From the NCBI GenBank assembly GCA_003255065.1, contig QAOA01003910.1, positions 107,330-171,329 of the forward strand: a stretch of 64,000 nt of DNA, written 5' to 3'. Made by a program: the position numbers and the translations under genes. Each line of letters starts with the position of its first letter. Position 1 is the stretch's first letter. Under the pieces are notes generated by a model. That model saw nothing but the letters and a program-made list of their open reading frames with translations, searched no databases and had not been told where the DNA came from. Shown one piece after another: positions 46,691 to 57,790 of the stretch. The DNA comes from Cercis canadensis (Eukaryota; Streptophyta; Magnoliopsida; Fabales; Fabaceae).

Positions 46691-47200
46691 TTTTAAATTT
46701 GGTAAATTCTTATGATTTTACAATTCGAGTTTATGATCTAATCTTACCTAGTCCAAATTGAGTTTAATTAAACTCTCAATTTTGACAACTTTGGTTCATA
46801 TATTTATATAGTTATCATGTGTAAAATATATAATTATTGTGCTTAATATATAATCATAATGTTTAAATATAAACAAAACAATTACAAATAACTAGATAGC
46901 TCAGAATATTTTAATAATTTTATAAGTGAGTCACGTTACTATTTTTTTTTTTGGTTGCATCTTCTCATACCTTCAACTCAAAAATAAAATAAAAAAAATT
47001 CATTTTCCCCAAAAATTGTATAAAAAAGAAAGTAACAAAACAAAACTACGTACATAAACACGTATTTTGTTATTTATATAACTAAATTAAAAATATCCCA
47101 TTCTCTTTATTTTCTTCTCACCTGAAAGTTACAAGAAAGATTATATCAGTAAACTTCACCCATTGAGGTGAGATTACATTCTTTTTCCTATATACACAAA
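46361..47200. other. AT-rich intergenic sequence with (AT)n
   Basis: No coding frame. A pure AT run lies at 46653-46686, and short poly-A and poly-T runs surround it. Confidence 0.6.
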
Positions 47201-47204
47201 TCAG

Positions 47205-47565
47205 TCCAACTTTATAATTGAGTAGCACATCCCATAAGCCATAAACAAAGGAACCCCGCATTTAAGAACTGGCAGCCATACCTCTTCCTCCAAAATTCCC
47301 ATTACCATTGCTCCAAATCTCTCCACCACCACCACCAATGACTTCACCAACCCACTTTCCCTCACCACAATCTCGGTAACCCCAGGATGGATTTCAACGG
47401 TATGAGTCTGCACATAGCCAATACCATCGGTTTCGCCACAAATCGGAAGAAATCAAGGCCTTCCTCAACAGAGACATAGGCGTTGGAGTAAAAGGGAAGC
47501 TCCAGGACCCAGCTGAAGACGTGGGGAAGCCTCCTTAGCTTCTTGTTGTTGAGACCCGAAAGCCC
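47205..47565 (-). pseudogene. HSP20-like (alpha-crystallin fold) pseudogene
   Basis: Minus strand: RRLPHVFSWVLELPFYSNAY then VSVEEGLDFFRFVA in one frame, followed after a frame change by TDGIGYVQTHTVEIHPGVTE and IVVRESG. I recognise the pattern from plant HSP20-like chaperone proteins whose N-part reads LPHVF-VLELP-SDADV and whose middle has VEIHPGVTKIVVRE. The following beta-strand block is missing, and the end has FGSNGNGNFGGRGM, similar to the family's Gly/Asn-rich tail. Frameshift and deletion mean no product. Confidence 0.55.
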
Positions 47566-48230
47566 AAATCAGGTTCACATAAATCCAATCCTCATCAACC
47601 CCATTTTTGCTTGTTCCCAGTGTGCTTGTTGCACTTTATTTCCCACCAACTTGAAATACATTTTACAATATCAAAATATCTAACTGCTGCCTTGACTTTC
47701 TGCTTGCCACTTCACTGCATCTGGGCTTCTACAAATGTCTTCCATTCTTCTATGGGATTTTGATGTCAATTTATGGATGGCCCACCGGGAAAAGGGGTTT
47801 TGCGCACATTTTGATAGTCAATGGGATTCCATGTAACTTTTTAAACATTCAGGGGTAAACCGCACATGACCCAAAGTTGAAGGGGATAAATTGGACTTTT
47901 CTTAGCAAGCCTGTTTATGGCACCCAACCACCATATTATTTGCCCACAACACTTAACATACCTTCAATAGACCTTCAATCAACCAAAGTTTTCCTACAAT
48001 TAATGTATCCACAACCCTTACCATAACCCCTAACCCCAAACCCAAGCCCTTGCAATCCTAATGGCTATTTAGGCATCACAGTGCTCCCAAGCATCCTGCT
48101 TCCATGCTAATAAGTTTCACAAAAATTACAGAGCAGACAATGGACTACAAAGTGAATATATAGGAGAGGTTCACTATAAAAAAAACAGAATGTTCAATTA
48201 TATGCAAAATTTACTACCACAAAGCTCAAT
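47566..48230. other. No recognised gene
   Basis: Mixed intergenic sequence. The TMEM120 exon expected to follow the one at 48251 was looked for on the minus strand and not found. Confidence 0.5.
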
Positions 48231-48469
48231 AAAGAGTTCCATGTCTGTACCATGGACGAATATCACTTCAATTGACTTTGAGTATGTTCTCTCGCAATGC
48301 CAAACCAGTATAAAGGAATAGCAGCCATGCCTGATAAATGATAATACTCAGTGACAAATAGAATTGAATTCTTCATCATGTGAGTAAGAAAATACAAGAT
48401 AAAATCAAACAAGAGAGTATTAAACAAAAATACCTGGTAAAGTTGAACTGGGAAAGCTGGCAAGCATCC

Positions 48470-48745
48470 ATCCCAAACCCAAGATCTTAGAATAAGTAGT
48501 GTTGATGGAAAGAGAAGAAATAGCAAGGCAGTTCTATCCTGGACAAAAGTGGAGTCATTTTAAAAGAAGTTCCACAAACTATTTCGTTATATATATCTCT
48601 CTCTCTCTCTATTTATATATATATCCCAAACCCAAGGTCTTAGAATAAGCAGTGTTATGGAAAGAGAAGAAATAGCAGGGTAGTTCTATCCTGGTCAAAA
48701 CTGGAGTCATTTTAAAAGAAGTTTCACAAACTAGTTTGTTACATA
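48470..48745. repeat. Tandem duplication including TMEM120 exon 4
   Basis: The 120-bp segment starting ATCCCAAACCCAAGATCTTAG at 48470 recurs at 48623 with about a dozen differences; CT and AT simple repeats lie between. The second copy is upstream of the first in the gene's reading direction. Confidence 0.85.
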
Positions 48746-48775
48746 TATATATATATTGATATATATTGCTGTTAA

Positions 48776-48835
48776 TGCAATTCCATCTTGTATGATAAGA
48801 GTCATAGCACTCTTATCATACAAGATGTAATTGCA
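48776..48835. repeat. 60-bp near-perfect hairpin
   Basis: TGCAATTCCATCTTGTATGA plus TAAGAGT pairs with its complement after a 6-base loop (CATAGC); the 27-bp stem has one mismatch. It lies in an intron of the TMEM120 pseudogene. It may be a tiny foldback insertion or could form an RNA hairpin. Confidence 0.8.
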
Positions 48836-49259
48836 TTATCAGCTTGCAACATGTATACATTCTATATCTAATTGGAATTTCATTATGCAATAACATTGTG
48901 ATTTCAATATCACAATAATAAATAAAGAAAAATAGAATTATCAAAATAATGATATGATACAGCAACAACAATCAATAATCACATACAAGATATGTCCCAA
49001 CCAGTTACAGCCTCACACTACTGAAGTGACCTTTAATATATAAGCACTACAAGCATCTCAGTCCAGCTATTTGGTTGCTTGTTATGCTAAGTATAGCGGA
49101 TGAACAATTCATAGTGTATCAATTACATTGAGGCACCAACAAGTCAGAAACTAGAGTTGTATAATTGTAACCACTTTTGACGTTACATTTTTATCATGTT
49201 AACAGAGGAGACAAACAAAAGCTTATATGAATCATTATAAAATCAAGATAACATACATG

Positions 49260-50306
49260 AATGTATGAATATATATATATATATATACACACACACATAT
49301 ACACCATGTTCAAAAATTTCACAACAATAAACAAAGAAAACTAGAAATCTTGTAGATGGCATCAGTTTCACTAATAAATGAACATGTATGCATCAATATA
49401 AGAGGAATAAGAAAACCATAAGCGTAAACATATGAAAAAAAAAGGAATCAACCATACTTAGTGTGCATATTATCAAAAAACAAACAAAGAAAACTAGAAA
49501 TCTATGGAAGATAACAGTTCCCTGGTAAATGAAGCATCAGAAAACTCACCCAAACCAGCTATTGATTATTTCTGAGTACAGAGAATAGGTATTAAAAAGT
49601 TCCTCTGTCACATGGAGATAGCAATATCTAATTAGTTAGAAAGTAATATGTTACTGATTTTAAGCAACTTTTGAAACAACTTTTATCAAGTTAATGGAGA
49701 GGTAATGGCATTGGTAACTTTTGGGTGAATAACAACACAACCATTAAACTTATCCAAGATAATGCCTTTCACAAACAAATGTTCATAGCCATCTCCATTA
49801 AGACACCCCACCAATGATTAAGTGAGATTTTACATTTGAAGAGAGAGAGAGAGAGAGAGAAGTATACTCTGTAACTGTTGTATTCCTCTTTAACCTTCAA
49901 CCGGACATCCTTCCAAGAGGCGTGCACATTAATCGGACCCAAAAAAATCCTCAGAAAGTGTCCTAGAGTGACAGAAAATATTATCATAATAAGCAGATTG
50001 GAGTACAGGAAAGGTTTAGTTCAAAGAGAACTGAAGCCAATAAGTTCCCAAGAATAAGAAATTAAAGAACCTTCTATGTTGCCAGCAAGAAGCAAGGCAG
50101 CATCACCATCAACATGATGCATCTTGCTCTTTGTAGATCTTCGTCTAACTAAGACAATGAATTAATAATCACAAAAATCATAATAGTATCAACAAAAGAT
50201 GGATCAGAAAGCACATGAGAGTTATTAGAATTAAAATGATACAGAGAATTAAATTGAATTTTTCTACATAAAATGGTGGAGAAATTTTACCTTGTTAGCT
50301 AACCTG
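49260..50306. repeat. Right copy of the TMEM120 segment
   Basis: Direct match to 1-1095. At 50306, inside the position of TMEM120 exon 1, it changes abruptly to the repeat unit (CCTGTTGATGAACTCC), so exon 1 and the whole palindrome are absent here. Confidence 0.9.
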
Positions 50307-52320
50307 TTGATGAACTCCATCTAGCCATACATACACATACACAAGTCAAATCATGAATATACAGGGGCCAGAAACCTTTTGTTTTCCCCCTCTTAGCCTT
50401 TTTGTTTCATATCAAATTCGTCTGTAAGTATATCCAACTACTACATCAACAGTTATCAAAAGGCAATGCTCCGTCTTTCTTGAGCGGACATGGAATTGCA
50501 CCACTGCTTTCATTTTAATTTAAAATGTGCAAATTCCATCAAGAAGTTACTGTGATGAATATTAAATAGCATGTCATATCCTTGTTTAAGCTACTGATTA
50601 TAAGTTATTGATCGAGCTGTCAAGACGGGTCAGCCTGCCCCGACCCGCCACCAAACGGGGCGGGCCAGGCTGAGAAAACCTCAACCCAACCCAACGTGGG
50701 TTCTGTGTTAGGCAGGAAGAAAAAAAAAAACAGCAAATCAGTGACATTACACTTCATCAAACACTTCAAGAATTATGGCATTACATGTTGTTTCCCTTCA
50801 TTACCTTATTTTAATGGCATCTGCAAAATGAGGATTTTTTGCAGGATAAATTAAAAAAAAAAAAATCAGTAGAAAGAAGTTTTCTAGAAATCATTTTCAT
50901 TTGAAATTTTTCATTAAACTAGAAATATTTTCTGATGAAAAGTAGACCAAGCCCAAGAAAATAAACGTTTTCCCATAATATGTTAAGCAAAGTTCCCAAA
51001 CTAGTTGAAATATAAAATTTTAAAACATCCACCTGATTTATTTCTCGATCCTGAATGTTATCAACTATTTTGTGTGTATCATGTCCTCCGCATGATGTGC
51101 AAAGAAAGGTACCACCACGTTTATGGATATCATTAACAACTTTAGGTGTCAATTTCATGGTATTTTTTGAATAAAATCCTCTATATCTACCCTATATTAT
51201 TTTAAGCAGTAACATGGCGATAAGAACTCAAAAAATTCCAATATAAGAAATGGAGAAAATATGTCTGCAGATAACTCATAACATTTGGAACACAAATGAT
51301 TAGACAATAGAATTTGGACAGACAACACAAAAGCTGAGAAAACAGAAAATTTTTCTTCCCTTTCATTAATTTCTTAATTATCTCATGAATGTAAAGTTAA
51401 AAGATAAAAGTTTTGAAAGGGAAATGTAAACCATGCTCAGCAAATTAACCAGTCAGGCCAAACCAATGGCAGTTTTAGATGCCATGCTTTTGGAATAAGT
51501 GCCTTAGAAGTTAACAATATGCATGCATGTGTAGGATTCAGATAGCATATTTTGATATAAGCCACAACTTACACATCTATGAGTGAGCCTGTTGCATGAT
51601 CATCCATGACCATGTTCAAAATAAACTGACCTAGAATAAAATGCAGACAGCAATGGCATCAGGGAAGTATTAACTTAGAGATCAAGTTTGATGATGAGAA
51701 AGCTTAGGAGAGATCATGCAAGTCATATACCAGGGAGGTACAGGAAATACTATGGCTGACGGGGGAGGGTGGACAGAAAATTCCTATGTAAGTTTCTTAT
51801 ACATTCTTTTTAGCTACACCTCTATTCAGTCATTACTTTTCAGCTTTCTGTTCTATTTCTATGCTCATAGATGTAGTAAATGAAGAAAGCAAAGAGAATA
51901 TAACAGAAAAGCTCAAAACCAAAGTCAAAGATTAATATGAACTAATGCATTTTAAGTATTTGAAATATGTACAAGAAATTATAATTAAGGCCCAACAAAG
52001 GGGGAAAGCCTTTGATAAAGAGTTCAATTTTAAACAGCCCATAATTTTACATTCTTCAGACAACCTTTTACCCAAAATTATAATTAATAGTATAAATCAT
52101 TATAATATTATAAATAACTCAGAATTTAAGCACAACATACCTGCTCAAAATTCACCGACAACGACAGCAGCTCAGCCCGATGCGTGCAAATGCAATGGAG
52201 CAACAGCGACGATGGTCAGCGCCGGTGGTGATTGTGTGCGAAGTAGGTGATGGCCAGCAGTGAGGTGCGATGCGTGCAAGAGCAAGAGAGTAGAGAGGAA
52301 AGGGAGAGAGCCAAGAAACT
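50307..52320. repeat. Dispersed repeat unit, copy 2
   Basis: Direct match to 6105-8110 and to 58005-60230. It stops at GAGAGCCAAGAAACT (52320), where the inverted PPR segment begins. It contains one phosphofructokinase exon (51033-51191). Confidence 0.88.
51033..51191 (-). pseudogene. Captured 6-phosphofructokinase exon, copy 2
   Basis: A 159-nt minus-strand segment, open throughout and encoding 53 residues such as [17 protein letters not shown] and [17 protein letters not shown]. Arg-to-Cys changes alter the family's GTSRGG-like nucleotide-binding segment to CTSCGG. The donor GTGGATG is kept. No neighbouring PFK exon is present. Confidence 0.75.
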
Positions 52321-52336
52321 AATGTGATCACATCAG

Positions 52337-54814
52337 TCACCAGTAATCGCCACAGGAGCAAACTCCTTGCTGAAAATGATGGAACCGATTCATATCTCTT
52401 ATAACAATATCTCGCTGCACAACTTTTGAAATTAACTTCACAACAGCATGACAATCTATGCATATTCGGAGATTTTTAATGATGCGAATAGGGCAGCCAG
52501 GAGGCATCCGAATCAGCCCAAAAGCCAGAGCTAATCTTTCACTATGGACCCACAAGAAACGCTCCTTTTCATCATCATCCACATCAAGCAAAACAACATT
52601 GAGATTAGGAACATATCCTCGCTCCCTTGTTTTCATGTTTAACCATTCAAGCATCAGATGGATCAACTTTATATCAGGATGAGAAGTGTCCCCCACACTA
52701 AAATAATGAACTACTCCTTGGTTCTCAACCCAACTTAACCCTGGTTCCTTCTTAACCCCTTTATTTCGCATATGTTTCCTAACTGAAGCTACACTGTCCC
52801 ACCTCCTTGCAATCGCATACATGTTCGACAAAAGTACAAGGGTTGCCTCATCATCAGGCTCCATCTCAAGCACGTGTTGTGCACAAACTCTTCCAAGATC
52901 CACATCATTATGGATGACGCAAGCACCAAGCAATGCACGCCACACCATAACACTAGGCTGAAATGGGATTTCATCAATGAGCTTAACTGCTTTATTAAGA
53001 TGGCCTGACCTTCCGAGAAGCCAAACCATACAAGTATAATGTTCTATACATGGTTCAATGTGATAGTCATGTAACATTGACTTAAAGTAAGCTTGTCCTT
53101 TATCTAATAGTCCAGCATTGCCACATGCAGATAGGACACCAACAAAAGTTAGCTCATTTGGCTTACAATTTGTCTGTTGCATCATTTCAAATATAATTAG
53201 AGCCTCCTCACCCAGGCCATGCATAGAATATCCACAAATCATTGCATTCCATGAAACTTCATCACGTTTGTCCATCTTATCAAATACTAGTCGAGAATCA
53301 ATAATTCTTCCACATTTAGCATACATATCTATCAATGAATTTGCAACTACAATGTCCTTGTTATATATGGTTTTGACAGTTAAGGAATGAATCTGAAGTC
53401 CTGGCTCTAATGAGGCTAAACTGGCACAAGCACGAAGAACACTTGAATATGTCACTTCAGTTGCATGTATGTGATATCCAAGCATATTTACAAATAAACT
53501 CAACGCTTTCTCTCCATCCCCTAAATGCACATAACCAACAATCATAGTGTTCCAAGTCACATCATTCTGCTTTGCAGATTCCACAAATAATTTCATGGAA
53601 TTCTCCATTTTACCACACTTAGCATAGACATCCATGAGGGCATTTGACACAAACACATTCAGGTCAAGACCAACTTTCAAGATGTAAGAATGAATTTGTT
53701 TTCCCAAACCCAGTGCAACTAAATCTGCACAAGCTTGCAACACACTAGCAAATGTAAATTGATTAGGGCTAATAAATGATTGCCGCATGCGATCAAACAA
53801 CTTTAACGCCTCTCTACTTTTGTGATTCTGAGCATACCGTGCTATCATCAAACTCCAAGGAACAAGATCATTTTTAGGCATTTCTTCAAAAAACCGTTGT
53901 GCGTCATTGATGTCTCCCGACTTGGTGTACAATTCAAGCAATGCAATGCCAACAAAGAGATCCCAATCATAACTAGTTTTCAAAGCACATCCATGAACTG
54001 TTTTCCCAACATCAAAGGCTTCTAGGCCAAGACAGGACTTAAGCACACCTGCAATTGAATAATTATTTGGTTTGTACCCCATTATCCTCATCTGGCAGAA
54101 GAGTTCTAATGACTCATTAAAATAGTCATTCTCAGCATAGCAAGCTACCATACCAGTCCAAGAGACCATGTCCTTACAAATAATCCCATCAAAAACTTCT
54201 CTGGCAATGTCAACATATCCACAAACAGAGTAGGCATCGATAAGAGCCGTCCCAACAAATGGGTCAGAGTCATGACCAACCTTATATATACATGCATGGA
54301 CGCTCCAACACATCTCCGCCCATTCCATGCTAACCAACAACTTCAGAATCGTAGTGAAAACAAATGGATTAAGCTCATGGCCTTCTCTATACAATCTAAC
54401 AAACAATTCAAGAGCCTCATTGAATTGAAGGGACCGCAAGTAACCCTGAGCCAATGTGATAAAAGAGATTGTGTTTCTGTTGGGCATTTCATCGAACAGT
54501 TTGCATGCATCGTCCAAATGTTCAGAACTCACATACATATTCAAAAGAATGTTATATGCAAATAAGTCCAAGCAACCCCCCTTTTTAAAAATCTGACAAT
54601 GAATGCACCTGCCCAAAGCGTTGTCATCGTTTCGGATACATTCTTGAAGCATAGCAGCGTATCCATAGGAATTGAACTCTGAGGTAGGCTGCTCCATAGA
54701 AGCAACCAATTGTTGGGTCAATGCCAATGGAGCAGAAAAGCATAGTGTGTTGGTCTTACAATGTACTGCAAGAGTTGTATATGTTAGTGTTGTGTGTCGA
54801 ACCAATCTGATCAT
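52337..54814 (-). CDS. DYW-class PPR protein, predicted organelle RNA editing factor
   Basis: A single intronless frame of 825 codons. Residues 1-40 are basic and Thr-rich with no acidic residue, as in a mitochondrial presequence. PPR repeats of the P-L-S type run from about residue 80 to 620 (for example NALMDVYAKCGKMENSMKLF). E/E+ motifs follow, then the DYW domain: HSE (H757, E759), CIDC (C785, C788) and C-terminal CSCGDYW with HH at 812-813. These residues form the zinc-dependent cytidine deaminase centre, so all key positions are intact. PPR proteins bind single-stranded organelle RNA by a two-residue-per-repeat code, and DYW members convert C to U. Overall it resembles Arabidopsis At5g13230 (mitochondrial). 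A broken inverted copy lies at 8682-11159. I chose ATG 54814 because it gives the basic leader; a later ATG before EQPTSEF is possible. Confidence 0.95.
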   Translation of the reverse strand: MIRLVRHTTLTYTTLAVHCKTNTLCFSAPLALTQQLVASMEQPTSEFNSYGYAAMLQECIRNDDNALGRCIHCQIFKKGGCLDLFAYNILLNMYVSSEHLDDACKLFDEMPNRNTISFITLAQGYLRSLQFNEALELFVRLYREGHELNPFVFTTILKLLVSMEWAEMCWSVHACIYKVGHDSDPFVGTALIDAYSVCGYVDIAREVFDGIICKDMVSWTGMVACYAENDYFNESLELFCQMRIMGYKPNNYSIAGVLKSCLGLEAFDVGKTVHGCALKTSYDWDLFVGIALLELYTKSGDINDAQRFFEEMPKNDLVPWSLMIARYAQNHKSREALKLFDRMRQSFISPNQFTFASVLQACADLVALGLGKQIHSYILKVGLDLNVFVSNALMDVYAKCGKMENSMKLFVESAKQNDVTWNTMIVGYVHLGDGEKALSLFVNMLGYHIHATEVTYSSVLRACASLASLEPGLQIHSLTVKTIYNKDIVVANSLIDMYAKCGRIIDSRLVFDKMDKRDEVSWNAMICGYSMHGLGEEALIIFEMMQQTNCKPNELTFVGVLSACGNAGLLDKGQAYFKSMLHDYHIEPCIEHYTCMVWLLGRSGHLNKAVKLIDEIPFQPSVMVWRALLGACVIHNDVDLGRVCAQHVLEMEPDDEATLVLLSNMYAIARRWDSVASVRKHMRNKGVKKEPGLSWVENQGVVHYFSVGDTSHPDIKLIHLMLEWLNMKTRERGYVPNLNVVLLDVDDDEKERFLWVHSERLALAFGLIRMPPGCPIRIIKNLRICIDCHAVVKLISKVVQRDIVIRDMNRFHHFQQGVCSCGDYW

Positions 54815-55129
54815 GCCTCGTTGAATGGGTTGGGAGTTCTTCCTTCACAAGCGGTAGTGCACGAGAGACAGTTGAATGGGGCTATGAATTTGGAAATTTT
54901 GCAGCATAGAAGGAGGGGAATATTTAACATAAGCAAAATTCACCGTTCATTTCCACATGGACAAGATCAATGGCTAAGATGGTATACCGGATACTTGTAT
55001 GCAATGGTTAGTACCAATGTTTTAAAAATCAGACTAGAGACAGAACTGTTGTGGCAAAAATTCACCAGTTGGACCAATCAGCCTGCCGGTTGAACCAGTT
55101 CTGAAAATAAACAACAGTGTCATATCAAT
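54815..55129 (-). promoter_or_regulatory. 5' flank of the PPR gene
   Basis: Sequence upstream of the PPR start, shared with 8378-8681 in the left block. No clear TATA box was identified. It ends at the hAT element (55130), so the region available for a promoter is only about 315 bp plus transposon sequence. Confidence 0.4.
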
Positions 55130-55614
55130 CAAGGTTTTAAAAACCGGACCGGTGAGCAAACTGGTTTGGCAAAAAATACCGGTCAAACCGGTTTAACAGA
55201 AGCTTTTTTTCAAAATTAAAGATTCAAAAAAAAAAAAACATAGAGTATAAAGAACAAATCATCAAACTCAACTCATAAGTGAAAATCTCAAACTTAAAAA
55301 TTAAAATACAGTCTTAAAAACATCAAAACCAAATAGATAAGTAAAATGCACAAGTTATCACCCATAATCATAAACCAAATAAGTAAAGTTTAGATGTTTA
55401 AAACTTATGGTGTTGAGCATGTAAAGCTTACATGTTTAAAAGAATGAAGTGTTGAAATCAGTAAAGTTACCACAACAAAGTGTTCAGGGAATGCCACATG
55501 GCAAAATCTGAAGTACTCTAGTAGTCTAAGTAGACACCAGGACTAGATTTTGTGGGGGTACTTCAGTGGAGTTGGTCATATTGTTTTATGGATAACACAG
55601 TATTTATGATTTAC

Positions 55615-55687
55615 CTGACTCTCTACTTTTTCTAAGAGAAAAATAGAAGGTTGATGATGGATGAAATCACTTCTCAACACCAATTTT
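55615..55687 (-). other. Exon-like segment inside hAT element (right copy)
   Basis: Same length, acceptor (TTTCTGCAG) and donor (GTAAAT) as 3998-4070, with an open frame reading KLVLRSDFIHHQPSIFLLEK and a short tail. Function unrecognised. Confidence 0.4.
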
Positions 55688-56966
55688 CTGCAGAAACAGG
55701 AAAACGACAACATGAAGGTTCTATATAAATTCGCACATCACATTCACATGCTAAGGATGCGTCCATCCCAATTATGTTTCCAAAACCACTATAGAAGTAT
55801 GTTCAATTTGACTAAAAATGCAAATTTTGGACAGTAAAACTTACTCTTATACTGTAAATTACTAATATTCAGTTTCTTATACTTGTGTATTTCACTCTTA
55901 TCTTTTAAACCAGATTAAAAACAACTTTGGCCTATCACAATAGAAGCACCTGAAATCTGAAGCAGAGAGATATTTGATTAAAATACCAATCCATGTTATT
56001 CAGAGAGAAGAGAATTATAAGTAACTAGTGCTTATAATTGTAGTGCTTCCTAATGTACTTAAAAATAAAAATACTAAGCAACTTCTGGTTGTAAAGTTTT
56101 TACTACCTTTAAGCAGAACTGAACATTAAACTAATTAATAAAGCTTTGGGTTAAGCGGAATGGAAAGGAATCCTGATGCTGACCATATAAGAACTCAAAT
56201 TAATTCCTCCTTTTTGAATACTTCTTCTATCTTCCCTAACTATTATTCCCCACTGCTCAATATGGAACTTGTTAATTACACTAGCTGCCAAGTGCCAATA
56301 CTTCTGTCTGTAAAAAACTCAAACCTATCTCAATTACTAAGAATCTAAACCACAATCTAGAAATAGCACTAGATGATACATCCTTAAACTCCCAAGATTT
56401 GCGACTACAGTAACAGTCTTCAGCCCTCACTCAAAACTTTTACCCAACAACCAGAGTCATATCTCAAAATCAAATATTAGTGATTTATGGTCATAAATAA
56501 CATAAGCTTGAACAACCCAATCTGCAAAATTGTAATAGGATCAAATTGCTTCAATGATTCATATAACAGTAAATCAACCTGTACAGCACTCCTGTAGTAG
56601 GAAACATTGAATTACAGCATCAACAAATATTTGCATGAAACCATGAACCATTCTCTCTCTCGCTCATAGATCACTACCTTCTCATCTATGCCACATACCA
56701 AGTACCCTAACACATCAGATTCATGAAACAAAGCCCCAATTCACATGAACCACTTTCTTAGATGGACACAAACCACTTTGACTTGGAGCACCCCACAGGT
56801 CACGCCCATATCTCTCTCTCTCGGCTCCCTTTCCATCTCCATCTACCCCTTATATCCGTGGCTCGAAACCCTTCTTCGATTGACAGAGATTTCTACTGTC
56901 CCATCCCATCCAACCTCAATCGACAACTAAATAGGGGGAAAAAAAGAGAGTACTTTTTTGTCTTAC

Positions 56967-57108
56967 TGGCAGCGAAATTGACGCTGACGACGGAGAACGG
57001 TGGCCGGTGGTGGCGCAGTGTGTGGTAGGTAGAGTTGTTGAACCTTGGCAGCAGCCAGCTGCGGTTTCGGAGAGAAGATAAGAAGAATCGAGGAGTTCGA
57101 TGTTGCAA
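56967..57108 (-). other. Transit-peptide-like first exon captured in hAT element (right copy)
   Basis: ATG at 57108 opens MQHRTPRFFLSSLRNRSWLL and continues to the donor GTAAGA at 56966, as in the left copy. Few substitutions separate the two and the frame is kept. Confidence 0.45.
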
Positions 57109-57544
57109 GGAACAACCTCAGTATTTGCTGCTTCTCCTCAAACTTTGAGTTATTCGTACCTTGTAGTTATCAATATGAACATCCCCACCATGAGCTGACT
57201 GCATGAAATGAGGAAGAGTGTCTTGGCTAGGGATTTTGGAATGGGTTTGGGGAAATAGAAGCGGAAACTCGAGCAGAGGGAGAAAGGAGGCTAGCGTGAG
57301 AATGAAACAGGTGCCAAAACGACACCGTTTTGGGGGAAATCTTAAAAAAAAATAGTTTTGTGAACCGGCCGGTTATTGAAAACGGGTACCGGTTCACTGA
57401 ATTTTCCGGTTCGCACTAGTTCACACCGATTTTTATCTATTTAACCGCCTCACCTGTTTTGAGCTTTGAACAGAGTCGAAATTCAAATCGGGTATCGGTC
57501 CGATCGGTTGAACCGGCCGGTTCGATCCAATTTTTAAAACCTTG

Positions 57545-57790
57545 ATCTCAATAATTAGAGGTGTCAAAATGGGTTGGGCCCATCGGGTTAGCCCGTCCCG
57601 CCATGCAAATGGGTTGAGTTTGGTTAAGATTTTACTGGCCCATTTAGAAGCGGGTTTCTAGGCCTGCTCCATTTGGTTTGCGGGTTGAGGGAGAGTTAAC
57701 CTGTCAGTTAATTTTATTTTTTTTTAAAAAAAACATTTTAAATGAAAAATCAAAATCCCTAACCGGCTAACCCCCCCAAATTCCCATTCT
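57545..57790. repeat. Inverted copy of the repeat-unit terminus
   Basis: Reverse complement of 8120-8378, opening AATTAGAGGTGTCAAAAT and ending near CCCAAATTCCCATTCTATTC. It continues the inverted PPR segment across the hAT insertion, so the inverted block spans 52320 to about 57790. Confidence 0.8.

Larger units (their letters stand above)
48251..50144 (-). pseudogene. TMEM120/TMPIT-like pseudogene, exons 2-5
   Basis: Exon 2 is near 50065-50144 and has a one-base deletion relative to 854-932. Exon 3 (about 49862-49956) still reads GPINVHASWKDVRLKVKEEY. Exon 4 (48434-48538) reads DRTALLFLLFPSTLLILRSW and a short tail, the first membrane segment of the family. Exon 5 (48251-48330) reads AWLLFLYTGLALRENILKVN and then a stop where the family has Gly. 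Exon 4 is tandemly duplicated at about 48623-48695 with a deletion. Exon 1 and all exons after 5 are missing. It is the partner of the clean 5' exons at 651-1317. Confidence 0.8.
55130..57544. mobile_element. Complete non-autonomous hAT-type element with captured exons
   Basis: A 2415-bp element with inverted ends CAAGGTTTTAAAAACCGG and its imperfect complement (TTTTTAAAACCTTG at the right). Subterminal ACCGGTT/AACCGG motifs are dense. Flanks ATATCAAT (55122-55129) and ATCTCAAT (57545-57552) are an 8-bp target duplication with one change. The left block at 8368-8375 has the unoccupied site. No transposase frame; two exon-like cargo segments on the minus strand. Confidence 0.9.

Noticed and set aside
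52789-54025. Other-frame open readings within the PPR gene on both strands
   Set aside because: Shadows of the 825-codon frame, which explains the whole region.
56745-57028. Plus-strand frame MDTNHFDLEHPTGHAH and its left-block relative at 5135
   Set aside because: Opposite strand of the exon-like segment and CT-rich leader; no splice logic or family, and the minus-strand reading with a donor fits better.
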